This document shows, one piece after another, positions 9,286 to 16,986 of a DNA stretch of 32,859 nt. Numbering within the stretch: position 1 is the first letter of the stretch; each line of letters begins with the position of its first letter. The notes beneath the pieces were generated by a model, which had not been told where the DNA came from, did not search any database, and worked only from the letters and a program-made list of their open reading frames with translations. This DNA comes from a bacterium (GTDB taxonomy: Bacteria > UBP6 > UBA1177). The stretch lies in the NCBI GenBank assembly GCA_017538365.1, contig JAFYIZ010000024.1, positions 1 to 32,859 of the forward strand, read 5' to 3'. Both the position numbers and the translations under genes were made by a program.

Positions 9286-9540
9286 ATGAGTAAGGAAGAA
9301 GGCATTATCGTAGAAGGAACGATCGTCGACACTCTGCCGAACGCTATGTTCAGAGTGGCTTTGGAAAACGGTCACTCGGTTCTGGCGCACATTTCCGGAA
9401 AAATGCGCAAATATTTTATCCGCATTCTTCCGGGCGACAAAGTGCAGATCGAGCTTTCGCCTTACGATCTGTCGAGAGGAAGGATCGTTCACAGAATGAA
9501 GAGCAACAATCCGGTCAACAACGCTAATTCGAATAATTAA
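9286..9540 (+). CDS. infA: Translation initiation factor IF-1
   Basis: 84 residues against the usual 71-72. IF-1 is a single OB/S1-fold protein that blocks the ribosomal A site during initiation. The core from [22 protein letters not shown] through [30 protein letters not shown] is standard. The excess is an Asn-rich C-terminal tail ([11 protein letters not shown]), probably disordered. The start ATG 9286 has a weak ribosome-binding site (AGAGGA) at the end of secY. Confidence 0.98.
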   Translation: MSKEEGIIVEGTIVDTLPNAMFRVALENGHSVLAHISGKMRKYFIRILPGDKVQIELSPYDLSRGRIVHRMKSNNPVNNANSNN

Positions 9541-9550
9541 GGAGAGAGAG

Positions 9551-9664
9551 ATGAAAGTAAGAGCTTCAGTAAAAAAGATATGCTCAAAATGCAAGATCGT
9601 TAAGAGAAAAGGTATTCTCAGAGTTATATGCGAGAACCCTAAGCATAAACAAAAACAAGGTTAA
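9551..9664 (+). CDS. rpmJ: 50S ribosomal protein L36, zinc-binding type
   Basis: 37 residues, the exact family length, starting [15 protein letters not shown]. Zinc ligands are Cys11, Cys14, Cys27 and His32, the C+ form. L36 is the smallest large-subunit protein and stabilises 23S rRNA folding. GGAGAGAG lies directly upstream at 9541-9548. Gene order infA-rpmJ-rpsM is the common bacterial arrangement. It is short enough to be missed by length-filtered gene calls. Confidence 0.98.
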   Translation: MKVRASVKKICSKCKIVKRKGILRVICENPKHKQKQG

Positions 9665-9696
9665 TATAGTTGTCGCGAAAAAACAGGAGGTGACAC

Positions 9697-10065
9697 TTGG
9701 TTCGTATTGCAGGAATTGATCTTCCAAGGAAGAAGAGAATGGAAATTGCCTTGACGTATGTTTACGGCATCGGCAGAACCAGCGCTCAGAAAATACTTGA
9801 TGAAGCAGGCATTGACAGAAACATCAAAAGTGATGACGTCGATGAACCGATGGCTATCAAGATCAGAGCCATTATCGATCAGAAATACACGGTCGAAGGT
9901 GATCTTAGAAAAGAAACTATTATGAACATCAAAAGATTGATGGATCTCGGCAGCTACAGAGGTCGCAGACACAGAAGAGGTCTTCCGTGCAGAGGTCAGA
10001 GAACGCGTACCAACGCGAGAACGAGAAAAGGTCCGCGCCGCAATCTTATGAAAAAGAAAAAATAA
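9697..10065 (+). CDS. rpsM: 30S ribosomal protein S13 (TTG start)
   Basis: 122 residues. S13 is in the 30S head and contacts P-site tRNA and the large subunit. It begins [21 protein letters not shown] (the conserved ARIAGV-DLP pattern) and ends with the basic tail [21 protein letters not shown] and RKGPRR. The start is TTG 9697, set by AGGAGGT at 9685-9691. First gene of the alpha operon. Confidence 0.98.
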   Translation: MVRIAGIDLPRKKRMEIALTYVYGIGRTSAQKILDEAGIDRNIKSDDVDEPMAIKIRAIIDQKYTVEGDLRKETIMNIKRLMDLGSYRGRRHRRGLPCRGQRTRTNARTRKGPRRNLMKKKK

Positions 10066-10084
10066 TAGTTGAAGGAGAAATAAT

Positions 10085-10465
10085 ATGGCACCTGAAAAGA
10101 AGAAAAGAGTAAAAAAGAATATACAGACAGGACTCGCTTATATTCAGTGCAGTTTCAACAACACGATTGTTACGATCACTGATGTCAGCGGCAACGTTCT
10201 GTCATGGTCGAGCGCAGGTCTCAAAGGCTTCCGCGGCAGCAAGAAGAGCACTCCGTATGCTGCTCAGATGGCTGCTGAAGACGCAGGTAAAAAGGCTCAG
10301 GACTACGGTCTTAAGACTCTCAGCGTTTTCGTAAAAGGTCCGGGAAGCGGAAGAGAAGCTGCAATCAGAGGATTCGCAAATATCGGTTACAACGTAACAC
10401 TTCTTAGAGATATCACTCCGATACCGCACAACGGTTGTCGTCCCAAAAAGAAAAGAAGAGTTTAA
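10085..10465 (+). CDS. rpsK: 30S ribosomal protein S11
   Basis: 126 residues. S11 shapes the platform near the Shine-Dalgarno cleft. Conserved parts are [42 protein letters not shown] and the C-terminal [25 protein letters not shown] precedes ATG 10085. The 42-base gap before rpsD shows only the rpsD ribosome-binding site. Confidence 0.98.
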   Translation: MAPEKKKRVKKNIQTGLAYIQCSFNNTIVTITDVSGNVLSWSSAGLKGFRGSKKSTPYAAQMAAEDAGKKAQDYGLKTLSVFVKGPGSGREAAIRGFANIGYNVTLLRDITPIPHNGCRPKKKRRV

Positions 10466-10507
10466 TTCGTTGGTTAGTGTAAACTTTTAGCTCAAAAGGA
10501 GGAAGCT

Positions 10508-11143
10508 TTGGCTAAGAACAAAGAAGCAAAATGCAAAATTTGCAGAAGAGAAGGTGTAAAACTTTTTCTTAAAGGCGAACGCTGCAATTCAGACAAATGC
10601 TCGTTCGACAGAAAACCCTATTCGCCCGGTCTCCACGGACGTGAAAAGAAAAGAGTCACTGAGTACAAAATTCAGCTTCGTGAAAAACAGAAAACAAAAG
10701 CAATGTACGGTATGCTTGAAAGACAGTTCAGCATTTTCTACAAGAGAGCTGATCTGAAGAAAGGCGCAACCGGTGAAAATCTGCTCAGAATGCTTGAATG
10801 CAGACTCGACAACGTTGTTTACCGTCTTGGTTTTGCAAACAGCAGAGCTCAGGCTAGACAGCTTATCAACCACAGACATTTTTCTGTCAACGGCAAAGGC
10901 ACCGATATTCCGTCTTTCATCGTTAAGGAAGGCGACATTATCGCTGTCAAAGAAGGAAGCAGAGACGCTAAGATATTCAAAGAAATCATGGCTGACGAGA
11001 ACATCGCGGCAAGAATCGCGACTCCGGCATGGTTGGAACTGAATAAAGACGAAATGAAGGGAAAAGTTATCCGCCTTCCCGAAAGAGAAGATTTACCGCA
11101 GGATGTCAAGGAAAATCTCATAGTAGAGCTTTACTCTAAATAA
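10508..11143 (+). CDS. rpsD: 30S ribosomal protein S4, zinc-binding type (TTG start)
   Basis: 211 residues. S4 nucleates 30S assembly on the 5' domain of 16S rRNA and in E. coli represses the alpha operon. An S4-type RNA-binding domain is visible (RLDNVVYRLGFANSRAQARQ, then LINHRHFSVNGKGTDIPSF). Cys9, Cys12, Cys26 and Cys31 match the N-terminal zinc finger known from the Thermus-type S4. TTG 10508 lies five bases after GGAGG at 10498-10502. Confidence 0.98.
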   Translation: MAKNKEAKCKICRREGVKLFLKGERCNSDKCSFDRKPYSPGLHGREKKRVTEYKIQLREKQKTKAMYGMLERQFSIFYKRADLKKGATGENLLRMLECRLDNVVYRLGFANSRAQARQLINHRHFSVNGKGTDIPSFIVKEGDIIAVKEGSRDAKIFKEIMADENIAARIATPAWLELNKDEMKGKVIRLPEREDLPQDVKENLIVELYSK

Positions 11144-11155
11144 TGGAGGATTCTG

Positions 11156-12169
11156 ATGTTTAGAGCCAATTGGAAAACATTGATTATGCCGAAAGAGGTC
11201 AAAATCGGTGAACAGGGGCAGAATTACTGCCGTTTCATCTGCGAACCGCTTATGAAAGGATACGGCATAACTTTGGGAAACGCACTTCGCAGGATCCTTA
11301 TTTCCAGTCTCCGCGGAGCCGCTGTTATCGGCGTTAAAATAAAAGGCGTCGAGCACGAGTTCGCAACAATTCCCGGCATAAAAGAAGATGTTATAGATAT
11401 CATCCTCAACATCAAACAGATCCGTTTCATCGCTCATGAAGACAAACTTCACTATCTTGTTCTCAAGAAAAGCGGCAAAGGAACGGTTACTGCGGGTGAT
11501 ATTCAGGAAACAGCAGGACTTACCATTCTCAACAAGGATCTTCCTCTTTTCGAAATGGACGAAGGCGTTGATTTCGAAATGGAACTTCTTGTCGGAATCG
11601 GCAGAGGCTATGTTCCCTCCGAATCGCACAATCAGGATATTTTCAGCGAAGGCTATATTCCGATAGATTCTTTCTTTTCTCCGGTCGTCAGAGCAAACTA
11701 CAAAGTTTCCAACGCAAGGGTCAAAAACAGTTTTGATTTCGACAAACTGACTTTTGATCTGGAAACAGACGGTTCGCTCACTCCCCGTGACGCTTTAGCT
11801 TATGCGGCGATGATTCTGAGAGAACACACGAAGTTCTTCATCAGTTTCGCAGTCGACGAGTCGGATGACCTCAATTCTTCCGATGTTACCGGTGAAGTCA
11901 ACATGAACCTTTACAAGACGATTGACGATCTCGACCTCAGCGTAAGATCGAACAACTGCCTTAAAAATGCGGAAATCAAGTACATCGGCGAGCTTGTTAC
12001 AAAGACAGAAGCCGACATGCTTAAAACGAAGAATTTCGGAAGAAAATCTCTCAACGAGATAAAAGTTCTTTTGATGAAGATGGGATTGCATTTCGGAATG
12101 GAAATCGAAAATTTCCCGGATGCCAGAATTATTGAACAAATAGAAAAGAACGCAGGGAGCAAACAATGA
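11156..12169 (+). CDS. rpoA: RNA polymerase alpha subunit
   Basis: 337 residues. Alpha dimerises to start RNA polymerase assembly and its C-terminal domain contacts UP elements and activators. The N-terminal domain has YGITLGNALRRILISSLRG (about residues 39-57), the dimerisation helix. The C-terminal domain from about residue 260 carries LDLSVRSNNCLKNAEIKYIG, including the Arg equivalent to E. coli R265, and NFGRKSLNEIK. GGAGG precedes ATG 11156. The stop overlaps the rplQ start in ATGA. Confidence 0.99.
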   Translation: MFRANWKTLIMPKEVKIGEQGQNYCRFICEPLMKGYGITLGNALRRILISSLRGAAVIGVKIKGVEHEFATIPGIKEDVIDIILNIKQIRFIAHEDKLHYLVLKKSGKGTVTAGDIQETAGLTILNKDLPLFEMDEGVDFEMELLVGIGRGYVPSESHNQDIFSEGYIPIDSFFSPVVRANYKVSNARVKNSFDFDKLTFDLETDGSLTPRDALAYAAMILREHTKFFISFAVDESDDLNSSDVTGEVNMNLYKTIDDLDLSVRSNNCLKNAEIKYIGELVTKTEADMLKTKNFGRKSLNEIKVLLMKMGLHFGMEIENFPDARIIEQIEKNAGSKQ

Positions 12170-12651
12170 GACATAGAAAAGCAGGAAGAAGATTAAACAG
12201 AAATAGCTCGCATCGCGAGGCTATGCTTTGTAACTTGCTGAATTCACTTGTAAAAAGCGAACGTATTCAGACGACTTTGATGAGAGCGAAAGAGCTCCAG
12301 AAAGTAGCTGACAAAGCTATTACGCTGGCTAAGAAAAATACTGCTGCTTCCATTACGCAGCTTTCGAAGCTCGTAAAATCGGACAGAGAAATCGTTATCA
12401 CGAAGCTCTTGAAGGAACTCGGACCGAGATTCGCAGCAAGAGAAGGCGGATACACGAGAATAATCAAACTCGGATTCCGCAGAGGCGATGCAGCTCCGAC
12501 AGCGCTTATCGAATACCTCAGCGCAGATGAATCGGTAAAGAAAAAAGCTAAAAAAGCTGCTCCGAAGGCGGCTGAAGCACCCAAAGCAGAAGCTCCGAAA
12601 GTCGAAGAGCCGGCTGCAGAAGAGCCCAAGGCAGAAGAGACGAACGCTTAA
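12166..12651 (+). CDS. rplQ: 50S ribosomal protein L17 with Ala/Glu/Lys/Pro tail
   Basis: 161 residues; E. coli L17 is about 127. The core MRHRKAGRRLNRNSSHREAM through GGYTRIIKLGFRRGDAAPTALIEYL (residues 1 to about 120) is normal. After it comes a roughly 37-residue tail rich in Ala, Glu, Lys and Pro (KKAAPKAAEAPKAEAPK and so on), likely disordered; such tails are known on L17 of several phyla. Last gene of the alpha operon, followed by a terminator. Confidence 0.98.
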   Translation: MRHRKAGRRLNRNSSHREAMLCNLLNSLVKSERIQTTLMRAKELQKVADKAITLAKKNTAASITQLSKLVKSDREIVITKLLKELGPRFAAREGGYTRIIKLGFRRGDAAPTALIEYLSADESVKKKAKKAAPKAAEAPKAEAPKVEEPAAEEPKAEETNA

Positions 12652-12680
12652 TTTCGTGTTTTTACTGATTTTTGATTTTT

Positions 12681-12710
12681 ATGGCTGCTTTCGGGCAGCC
12701 ATTTTTGTTT
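12681..12710 (+). terminator. Rho-independent terminator of the alpha operon
   Basis: ATGGCTGC (12681-12688) pairs perfectly with GCAGCCAT (12695-12702) around a six-base loop, followed by a T-rich run TTTTTGTTT. It sits 29 bases after the rplQ stop. It ends only about 14 bases before the rsmA start, so it also lies where an rsmA leader would be. Confidence 0.88.
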
Positions 12711-12723
12711 GCGGAGTAACTTT

Positions 12724-13536
12724 TTGAATCTTTCGGAAATTAAAAAATATCTTGCAAAAGCAGGAGTTCAGGCAAATAAGAAATTTTCGCAGAATTTCCT
12801 TTTCAATGATGATGTTCTCTGCCGGATCATCGATTTAGTGCCGTTAAACAAAGGTTTTTATGTCGAAATAGGCGGTGGACTCGGCTCTCTCACCGAAAAA
12901 GCTGTTCAGAAAAAACTTTCTCCGCTTACTGTTGCCGATCTTGATGAAAATATGCTGGCAGTGCTTCGCAAACGCTTTTCGGATTCGGCAGATATTGTTT
13001 TTCAGGACGGTGCCAAAATTGATTTTTCGCAGTATTATCAAGGTGCAAAAGGTTATGTTTTCGGGAATCTGCCATATCAGGTAAGCTCTCTCATAATGAT
13101 GAATACCTGTTTTGAAAGCAGATATTTAGACGGCGCGGTTTTTCTTCTGCAGAAGGAAGTCGCTCAGAAATTTGCGGCTTTGCCGCAGACGCGCGATTTC
13201 GGTCCTATTGCCGCTTTGATAAGGCTTGTAGGACACGCAGAGTATGTTTTCAAAGTTCCGCCCGAAGATTTTTATCCGGCGCCGAAAGTCGAAAGTGCCG
13301 TTCTGAAAGTTACTTTCAACGACCACGATTTTACAAAAGAAGAGCTTGCCTCTTTTGCCGATACGGTGCGGATTCTTTTTTCAAACAGGCGCAAAACTTT
13401 GCAGAATGTCTTCAAGATAAACTGCATCGACACGGAAAAACTTGACGGTTTCGGTGATATCGCCATGAAACGCGCCGAGGAGCTCGATTGGGAAACTATT
13501 CTAAAAATCAATGAAAAAATAGGGAGACGGAAATGA
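12724..13536 (+). CDS. rsmA: 16S rRNA (adenine1518/1519-N6) dimethyltransferase
   Basis: 270 residues. RsmA (KsgA) dimethylates two adjacent adenines in the 3' hairpin of 16S rRNA late in 30S maturation. The SAM-binding motif EIGGGLGSLTE (about 48-58), the acidic strand VADLDENML and the catalytic motif GNLPYQ (about 114-119) are intact; KKFSQNFL is the family N-terminal signature. The start is TTG 12724, with GGAG at 12713-12716; an upstream TTG at 12709 falls in the terminator's T-run. It overlaps panB by four bases. Confidence 0.95.
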   Translation: MNLSEIKKYLAKAGVQANKKFSQNFLFNDDVLCRIIDLVPLNKGFYVEIGGGLGSLTEKAVQKKLSPLTVADLDENMLAVLRKRFSDSADIVFQDGAKIDFSQYYQGAKGYVFGNLPYQVSSLIMMNTCFESRYLDGAVFLLQKEVAQKFAALPQTRDFGPIAALIRLVGHAEYVFKVPPEDFYPAPKVESAVLKVTFNDHDFTKEELASFADTVRILFSNRRKTLQNVFKINCIDTEKLDGFGDIAMKRAEELDWETILKINEKIGRRK

Positions 13537-14300
13537 TGAAAGTCACTCTTCCAAAGCTCAAAAACAAAAAAGGAAATGAAAAAATCGCGATGGTCACCTG
13601 CTACGACGCAACATTCGCGCGTCTTGTCGAAAAGGCAGGGATTGATTCGATTTTAGTCGGCGACAGCCTCGGCATGGTGATTAAAGGCGAGGAAAATACT
13701 CTCAATGTTTCGCTTGACGAAGTCGCTCACCACGTCAGCGCGGTCAAAAGAGGCGCTACTAATCCTTTTCTGATTGCCGATATGCCTTTCGGAAGTTACC
13801 AGTCTTCGGTTGAACAGGGGATCGAAAGCGCCGTCAAACTCATAAAAGCGGGAGCGGAAGCAGTCAAAGTCGAAGGCGGCAGCGAAGTAAGTCCATTGAT
13901 TTCGAAACTCGTTTCTTTCGGGATTCCGGTCGTCGCACATGTCGGTCTTACTCCGCAGTATGTCAATGAATTCGGCGGTTTTGCTAGACGCGGCAAAAGC
14001 GAAAAAGAGCGCAAGTTCATTATGGATTCGGCTCTTGCAGTCGAAAAAGCGGGCGCCGACATGATCGTTCTTGAAGGAATTCCCAAAACTTTAGCTGCCG
14101 AGATCACCAAAAAGGTAAAAATTCCGACAATCGGAATCGGCGCAGGAACCGACACCGACGGGCAGGTGCTTGTAATTTACGACCTTTTGGGAATGAATGC
14201 CGATTTCAACCCCTCTTTCCTCAAAAAATATCTCGATCTCGATTCTTTGGTGACAAAGGCCCTCGAAGAATACAAAAAAGATGTCGTTGATGGAAAATAA
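13533..14300 (+). CDS. panB: 3-methyl-2-oxobutanoate hydroxymethyltransferase
   Basis: 255 residues. PanB transfers a hydroxymethyl group from methylene-tetrahydrofolate to alpha-ketoisovalerate, the first committed step to pantothenate and CoA. Metal and substrate residues are visible: Asp44 in VGDSLG, Asp83 in ADMPFGSY, Glu114 in VKVEGG and the glutamate of VLEGIP. The end IGIGAGTDTDGQVLVIYDLLG is typical. The start ATG 13533 overlaps the rsmA stop (ATGA), with GGGAG upstream; ATG 13536 is equally possible. No panC or panD is seen nearby. Confidence 0.96.
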   Translation: MMKVTLPKLKNKKGNEKIAMVTCYDATFARLVEKAGIDSILVGDSLGMVIKGEENTLNVSLDEVAHHVSAVKRGATNPFLIADMPFGSYQSSVEQGIESAVKLIKAGAEAVKVEGGSEVSPLISKLVSFGIPVVAHVGLTPQYVNEFGGFARRGKSEKERKFIMDSALAVEKAGADMIVLEGIPKTLAAEITKKVKIPTIGIGAGTDTDGQVLVIYDLLGMNADFNPSFLKKYLDLDSLVTKALEEYKKDVVDGK

Positions 14301-15192
14301 GACCGATTTTTCTTTCCAGCATTTTCAAAGCAGACACGGAAACGTCAAAATCGCATATTCCTGCTTTAAAGCGGAGCGCGAAAAGGCAGTAATTCTTTTT
14401 CTTACCGGCAGGGCGGAATATTTTTTGAAGTATCTCCCTTTTTTCTGGCGGATGAATGAACTCGGTTTCACTGTTTTCGCACTTGACCACAGAGGGCAGG
14501 GCGCAAGCGGCAGGATGCTGGATGAAAGCGAAAAGGGATATATCGAAAATTTTGATTTTTATGTCGATGATGCCGAAGATTTTCTCAAAAATATAGTACT
14601 TGAATATGCAAGGAAAAAAGATGTTTTTCTTGTTTCGCACTCGATGGGAGGCGCTGTCTCGCTTCTTCTTGCTGCAAGATGCCCGGACGTGTTCAAAAAA
14701 ATCGTTTTTACAAGCCCCATGTGGGGACTGATTTACACTATGCCCGAAATTTTGGTGAAAATCATCGTGAAAGGTGCATGCTGCCTAGGTTTCAGCAGGT
14801 TTTACGCAATCGGAAAAAGTGCAAAGGACTATCTCAGACCTTTTGAAAAAACGCACCTTACACACAGTTTTGAAAAATACATTGCACAGCAGAGTTTTGT
14901 GACCCGGAACCGCTCTTTCGCGCTGGGCGGACCTGCATTTGCGTGGGTAAACGAGAGCATGAAGGCGATGAAAAAACTTCCCGAAGCGGCAAAAAAAGTC
15001 AAGGCCCCTGTTCTTTTGGTTCAGGCTGAAAACGATATGGTCGTCAACAACAATGCTCAGAATATTGTTGCCGCAAACTTTGAAAACTGCCGCAAAACCC
15101 TTATCGAAAAAGGGTTTCACGAACTTCTGAATGAAGAAAAAGAGTTCTACGAGAAAACTGTTTCAGTGATTTCAGATTTTCTGATCGGCTAA
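14281..15192 (+). CDS. Alpha/beta hydrolase, lysophospholipase/monoacylglycerol-lipase-like
   Basis: 303 residues of the serine aminopeptidase S33 / Hydrolase_4 type. A catalytic triad can be proposed: Ser121 in VSHSMGG, Asp252 in QAENDMVV and His280 in KGFHELL. LTGRAEYFLKY and ALDHRGQGASG resemble PldB (lysophospholipase L2) and monoglyceride lipases, so a role in membrane lipid turnover is likely; the true substrate is not shown. No signal peptide, so cytoplasmic or membrane-peripheral. It overlaps the panB end by 20 bases from ATG 14281 (11 from ATG 14290) without a clear ribosome-binding site, implying coupling. Confidence 0.85.
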   Translation: MSLMENKTDFSFQHFQSRHGNVKIAYSCFKAEREKAVILFLTGRAEYFLKYLPFFWRMNELGFTVFALDHRGQGASGRMLDESEKGYIENFDFYVDDAEDFLKNIVLEYARKKDVFLVSHSMGGAVSLLLAARCPDVFKKIVFTSPMWGLIYTMPEILVKIIVKGACCLGFSRFYAIGKSAKDYLRPFEKTHLTHSFEKYIAQQSFVTRNRSFALGGPAFAWVNESMKAMKKLPEAAKKVKAPVLLVQAENDMVVNNNAQNIVAANFENCRKTLIEKGFHELLNEEKEFYEKTVSVISDFLIG

Positions 15193-15194
15193 TG

Positions 15195-15250
15195 TGTCAT
15201 TCTGAGCGTAAGCGAAGAATCTGGGATCTTTCACTTTCGTTCAAGATGAC
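15195..15250. repeat. Dispersed imperfect palindromic repeat (TGTCATTCTGAG type)
   Basis: GTCATTCTGAGCG at 15196-15208 is an imperfect inverted match (11 of 13) to CGTTCAAGATGAC at 15238-15250, with AAGCGAAGAATCT between. The motif TCATTCTGAGCG...GCGAAGAATCT is one I recognise as a common dispersed intergenic element in many bacterial genomes; only one copy is in this window. It sits between two convergent genes and could form a hairpin in RNA from either side. The rest of the gap, 15251-15309, shows nothing clear. Confidence 0.65.
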
Positions 15251-15309
15251 GCTAACCCTTATTCCATGCACCTTTGACAGCCAGCCAATTTTGAAAATCA
15301 AGACAGTTT

Positions 15310-15651
15310 TTAAGAATTTTTCAGGCATTCCAACTGTTTCCGGAACTCAGGCAGAACATCGAAAATAATATCACATACGATATTCCAGTTTGTGTATTCG
15401 TAATCATGAACCAGCCTGTGTCTCAAACCAGCTATCTTGCCCCATGGAATATCGCTGTGTTTTGTTCTAAACTCGTTGCTCAGGTAGTATGTATGTTCAC
15501 CGATGTTGTAGAGCGGTGTCGTCAGTGTCCAGCGCACCGTCTCGTTTTCAGCAACAATCTCTCTCGTAAGACCGGTATGTCTGATATAGTCAAGCAGTTT
15601 GTCCGTGTATTCGGTAATCTTGGAAATCCGCTGTTCGTCAGTGTATTTCAT
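15310..15651 (-). CDS. hepT: HepT-like ribonuclease toxin (HEPN, DUF86)
   Basis: 113 residues, all-helical. HEPN toxins of this kind cut RNA; the active-site motif R-x4-H-x-Y is present as Arg77, His82, Tyr84 (RHRLVHDY). In characterised pairs the partner MntA silences the toxin by adding AMP to this tyrosine. The start codon overlaps the mntA stop by four bases, so antitoxin is made first and translation is coupled. The function is inferred from motif and pairing; activity is not shown. Confidence 0.9.
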   Translation of the reverse strand: MKYTDEQRISKITEYTDKLLDYIRHTGLTREIVAENETVRWTLTTPLYNIGEHTYYLSNEFRTKHSDIPWGKIAGLRHRLVHDYEYTNWNIVCDIIFDVLPEFRKQLECLKNS

Positions 15652-15950
15652 GCGACTTCGATTCCCTCTCTCATAATGTTGCTGTATAAATCCGAAGCCC
15701 TGTCGATCTCGCTTTCTTCGTAAACATCGACATTCTTTTGAACTGCTCTGTAAAGCTCGTCGGCTATAGAGAAAATATCGGTCGGATCGAACATGCTGCC
15801 GCCGATTACGAAGACATCGACATCTGAATTTTTGTCAGCTTCATTTCTGGCGTAAGAACCGAAAATATAGGCTTTTTGAGCATTGTATTTTCGTATGATC
15901 GGTAAAAGGATTTCTTTCAATTCCAATGTCGAATATATCTTTTCAGGCAT
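15648..15950 (-). CDS. mntA: MntA-like nucleotidyltransferase antitoxin
   Basis: 100 residues, a minimal nucleotidyltransferase. The motif G-S-x10-D-x-D is intact: Gly31, Ser32, Asp43, Asp45 (GSYARNEADKNSDVDVFV). Members of this family AMPylate the paired HepT toxin. The start is ATG at 15950, seven bases after AGGAGG; the open frame extends 15 codons upstream to 15995 but without a ribosome-binding site. A weak promoter with a perfect TATAAT lies upstream at 16031-16036. Confidence 0.9.
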   Translation of the reverse strand: MPEKIYSTLELKEILLPIIRKYNAQKAYIFGSYARNEADKNSDVDVFVIGGSMFDPTDIFSIADELYRAVQKNVDVYEESEIDRASDLYSNIMREGIEVA

Positions 15951-15983
15951 TGCAAAACCTCCTGAGAGCCACCCGTCGTATTT

Positions 15984-16020
15984 CCCTCTCCACACTGGAG
16001 AGGGGTTAGAGGTGAGGTCA
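15984..16020. repeat. Palindromic dispersed repeat, copy 1
   Basis: CCCTCTCCA (15984-15992) and TGGAGAGGG (15996-16004) form a perfect 9-base stem with loop CAC, followed by GTTAGAGGTGAGGTCA. The right half (15997-16020) is the exact reverse complement of 24 bases of the second copy at 25603-25626. The left outer arm is missing, so this copy looks truncated. It lies in the leader of mntA-hepT, between the putative promoter and the start codon. Confidence 0.85.
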
Positions 16021-16030
16021 AAACCGTCGT

Positions 16031-16036
16031 ATTATA
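16031..16036 (-). promoter_or_regulatory. Putative -10 box of the mntA-hepT promoter
   Basis: On the minus strand this reads TATAAT. The -35 region 17 bases upstream (CTCGCA) is poor, so only the -10 is convincing. Transcription from here would pass through palindromic repeat copy 1 before reaching mntA. Confidence 0.35.
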
Positions 16037-16060
16037 CTCAATTTTTCGAGAATTGCGAGT

Positions 16061-16978
16061 TCAGTTCCTTTTACACCCTTGCGTGATGTGGTTCGCGTCC
16101 AAATATTCCTCGAATTTGCGCAACGCTTCCTGAGTTCCGAGATTCCACTTCGGAGCGATGAGGTATTCAGCAGGGGCGGTCGTGAAAAGCCTGAAAAGGA
16201 CTTTATCGGGCGGGAGTTTCGCGATTATTTCAGCCGTGATCTTGATATATTCATCGACTGAAAGGAGCGGAAACGGGTTTTCGGCATAAATTTTTTCAAG
16301 CGGTGTGCAGTTATGTATTTGCAGATGGTGGAGCTTCAACCCTTTTACGACGGGGCTTTGCGTGCTCTGCAGCACTGTGGAAAGCATATCTTCTTTAGTC
16401 TCTCCGGGAAGACCCAGAATTATGTGGGGAGCCACTTTTATTTTGTTTTGCCCGTATTTTTCGACGTTTTCTACCGCCTTGAAATAGCACGCAGCATCGT
16501 GGCCGCGGTTTATCCATTTCAAAGAGTTGTCATTTGTCGACTGAAGCCCGAGTTCTATCCAGATCTCATCTATATTTTCGGGCACATTTCCGAGGATGAG
16601 ATCGATCTCATCTTTGCCCAAATAATCGGGGCGGGTCGAAAAGATCATCGCCACGACACCCTTTATCGATGCGGCTTCGCGGTACATTTTCGCCAAAATT
16701 TCCTTGTCGCCGAAAGTGGAAGTCCCGCTTTGAAAATAAGCCGCGAAAAATTTGTTGCCGTAGCGGTTTTTTAGGAAGTTCATGCTTCTTTCGAGCGTTT
16801 CCAAACGGTCAGCTTTCGTCATATCGACTGAAACATTGGGTGAAAACGACTCCTTGCGGCAGAAAATGCACTTGTTCCACGGGCAGTCAAACCCTGTGCT
16901 CATCGAGATTCTTGCGACTCTGCCGCCGAATTTAGTCTTCATGTAGCTATTGAAAGTGAAGATCTTATCGTCGAGCAT
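16061..16978 (-). CDS. Radical SAM protein, TIGR01212/YhcC type
   Basis: 305 residues. Three cysteines for a 4Fe-4S cluster are at 32, 37 and 40 (DCPWNKCIFC); the first spacing is four residues rather than the classical three, as variation is usual in this family. Also visible are QSGTSTFGD, STRPDYL, EIWIELGLQSTNDNSLKWINRGH and HIILGLPGETKEDM, all typical of YhcC-like proteins. They resemble the Elp3 radical SAM core; the substrate of YhcC proteins is unknown to me. It starts eight bases after the deoA stop with AGAGG upstream, so the two are probably co-transcribed. Confidence 0.85.
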   Translation of the reverse strand: MLDDKIFTFNSYMKTKFGGRVARISMSTGFDCPWNKCIFCRKESFSPNVSVDMTKADRLETLERSMNFLKNRYGNKFFAAYFQSGTSTFGDKEILAKMYREAASIKGVVAMIFSTRPDYLGKDEIDLILGNVPENIDEIWIELGLQSTNDNSLKWINRGHDAACYFKAVENVEKYGQNKIKVAPHIILGLPGETKEDMLSTVLQSTQSPVVKGLKLHHLQIHNCTPLEKIYAENPFPLLSVDEYIKITAEIIAKLPPDKVLFRLFTTAPAEYLIAPKWNLGTQEALRKFEEYLDANHITQGCKRN

Positions 16979-16986
16979 GATGCCTC

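Noticed and set aside
8086-9594. A 502-codon open frame on the minus strand across secY and infA.
   Set aside because: It is antisense to two certain genes, has no family pattern and reflects codon bias of the real strand.
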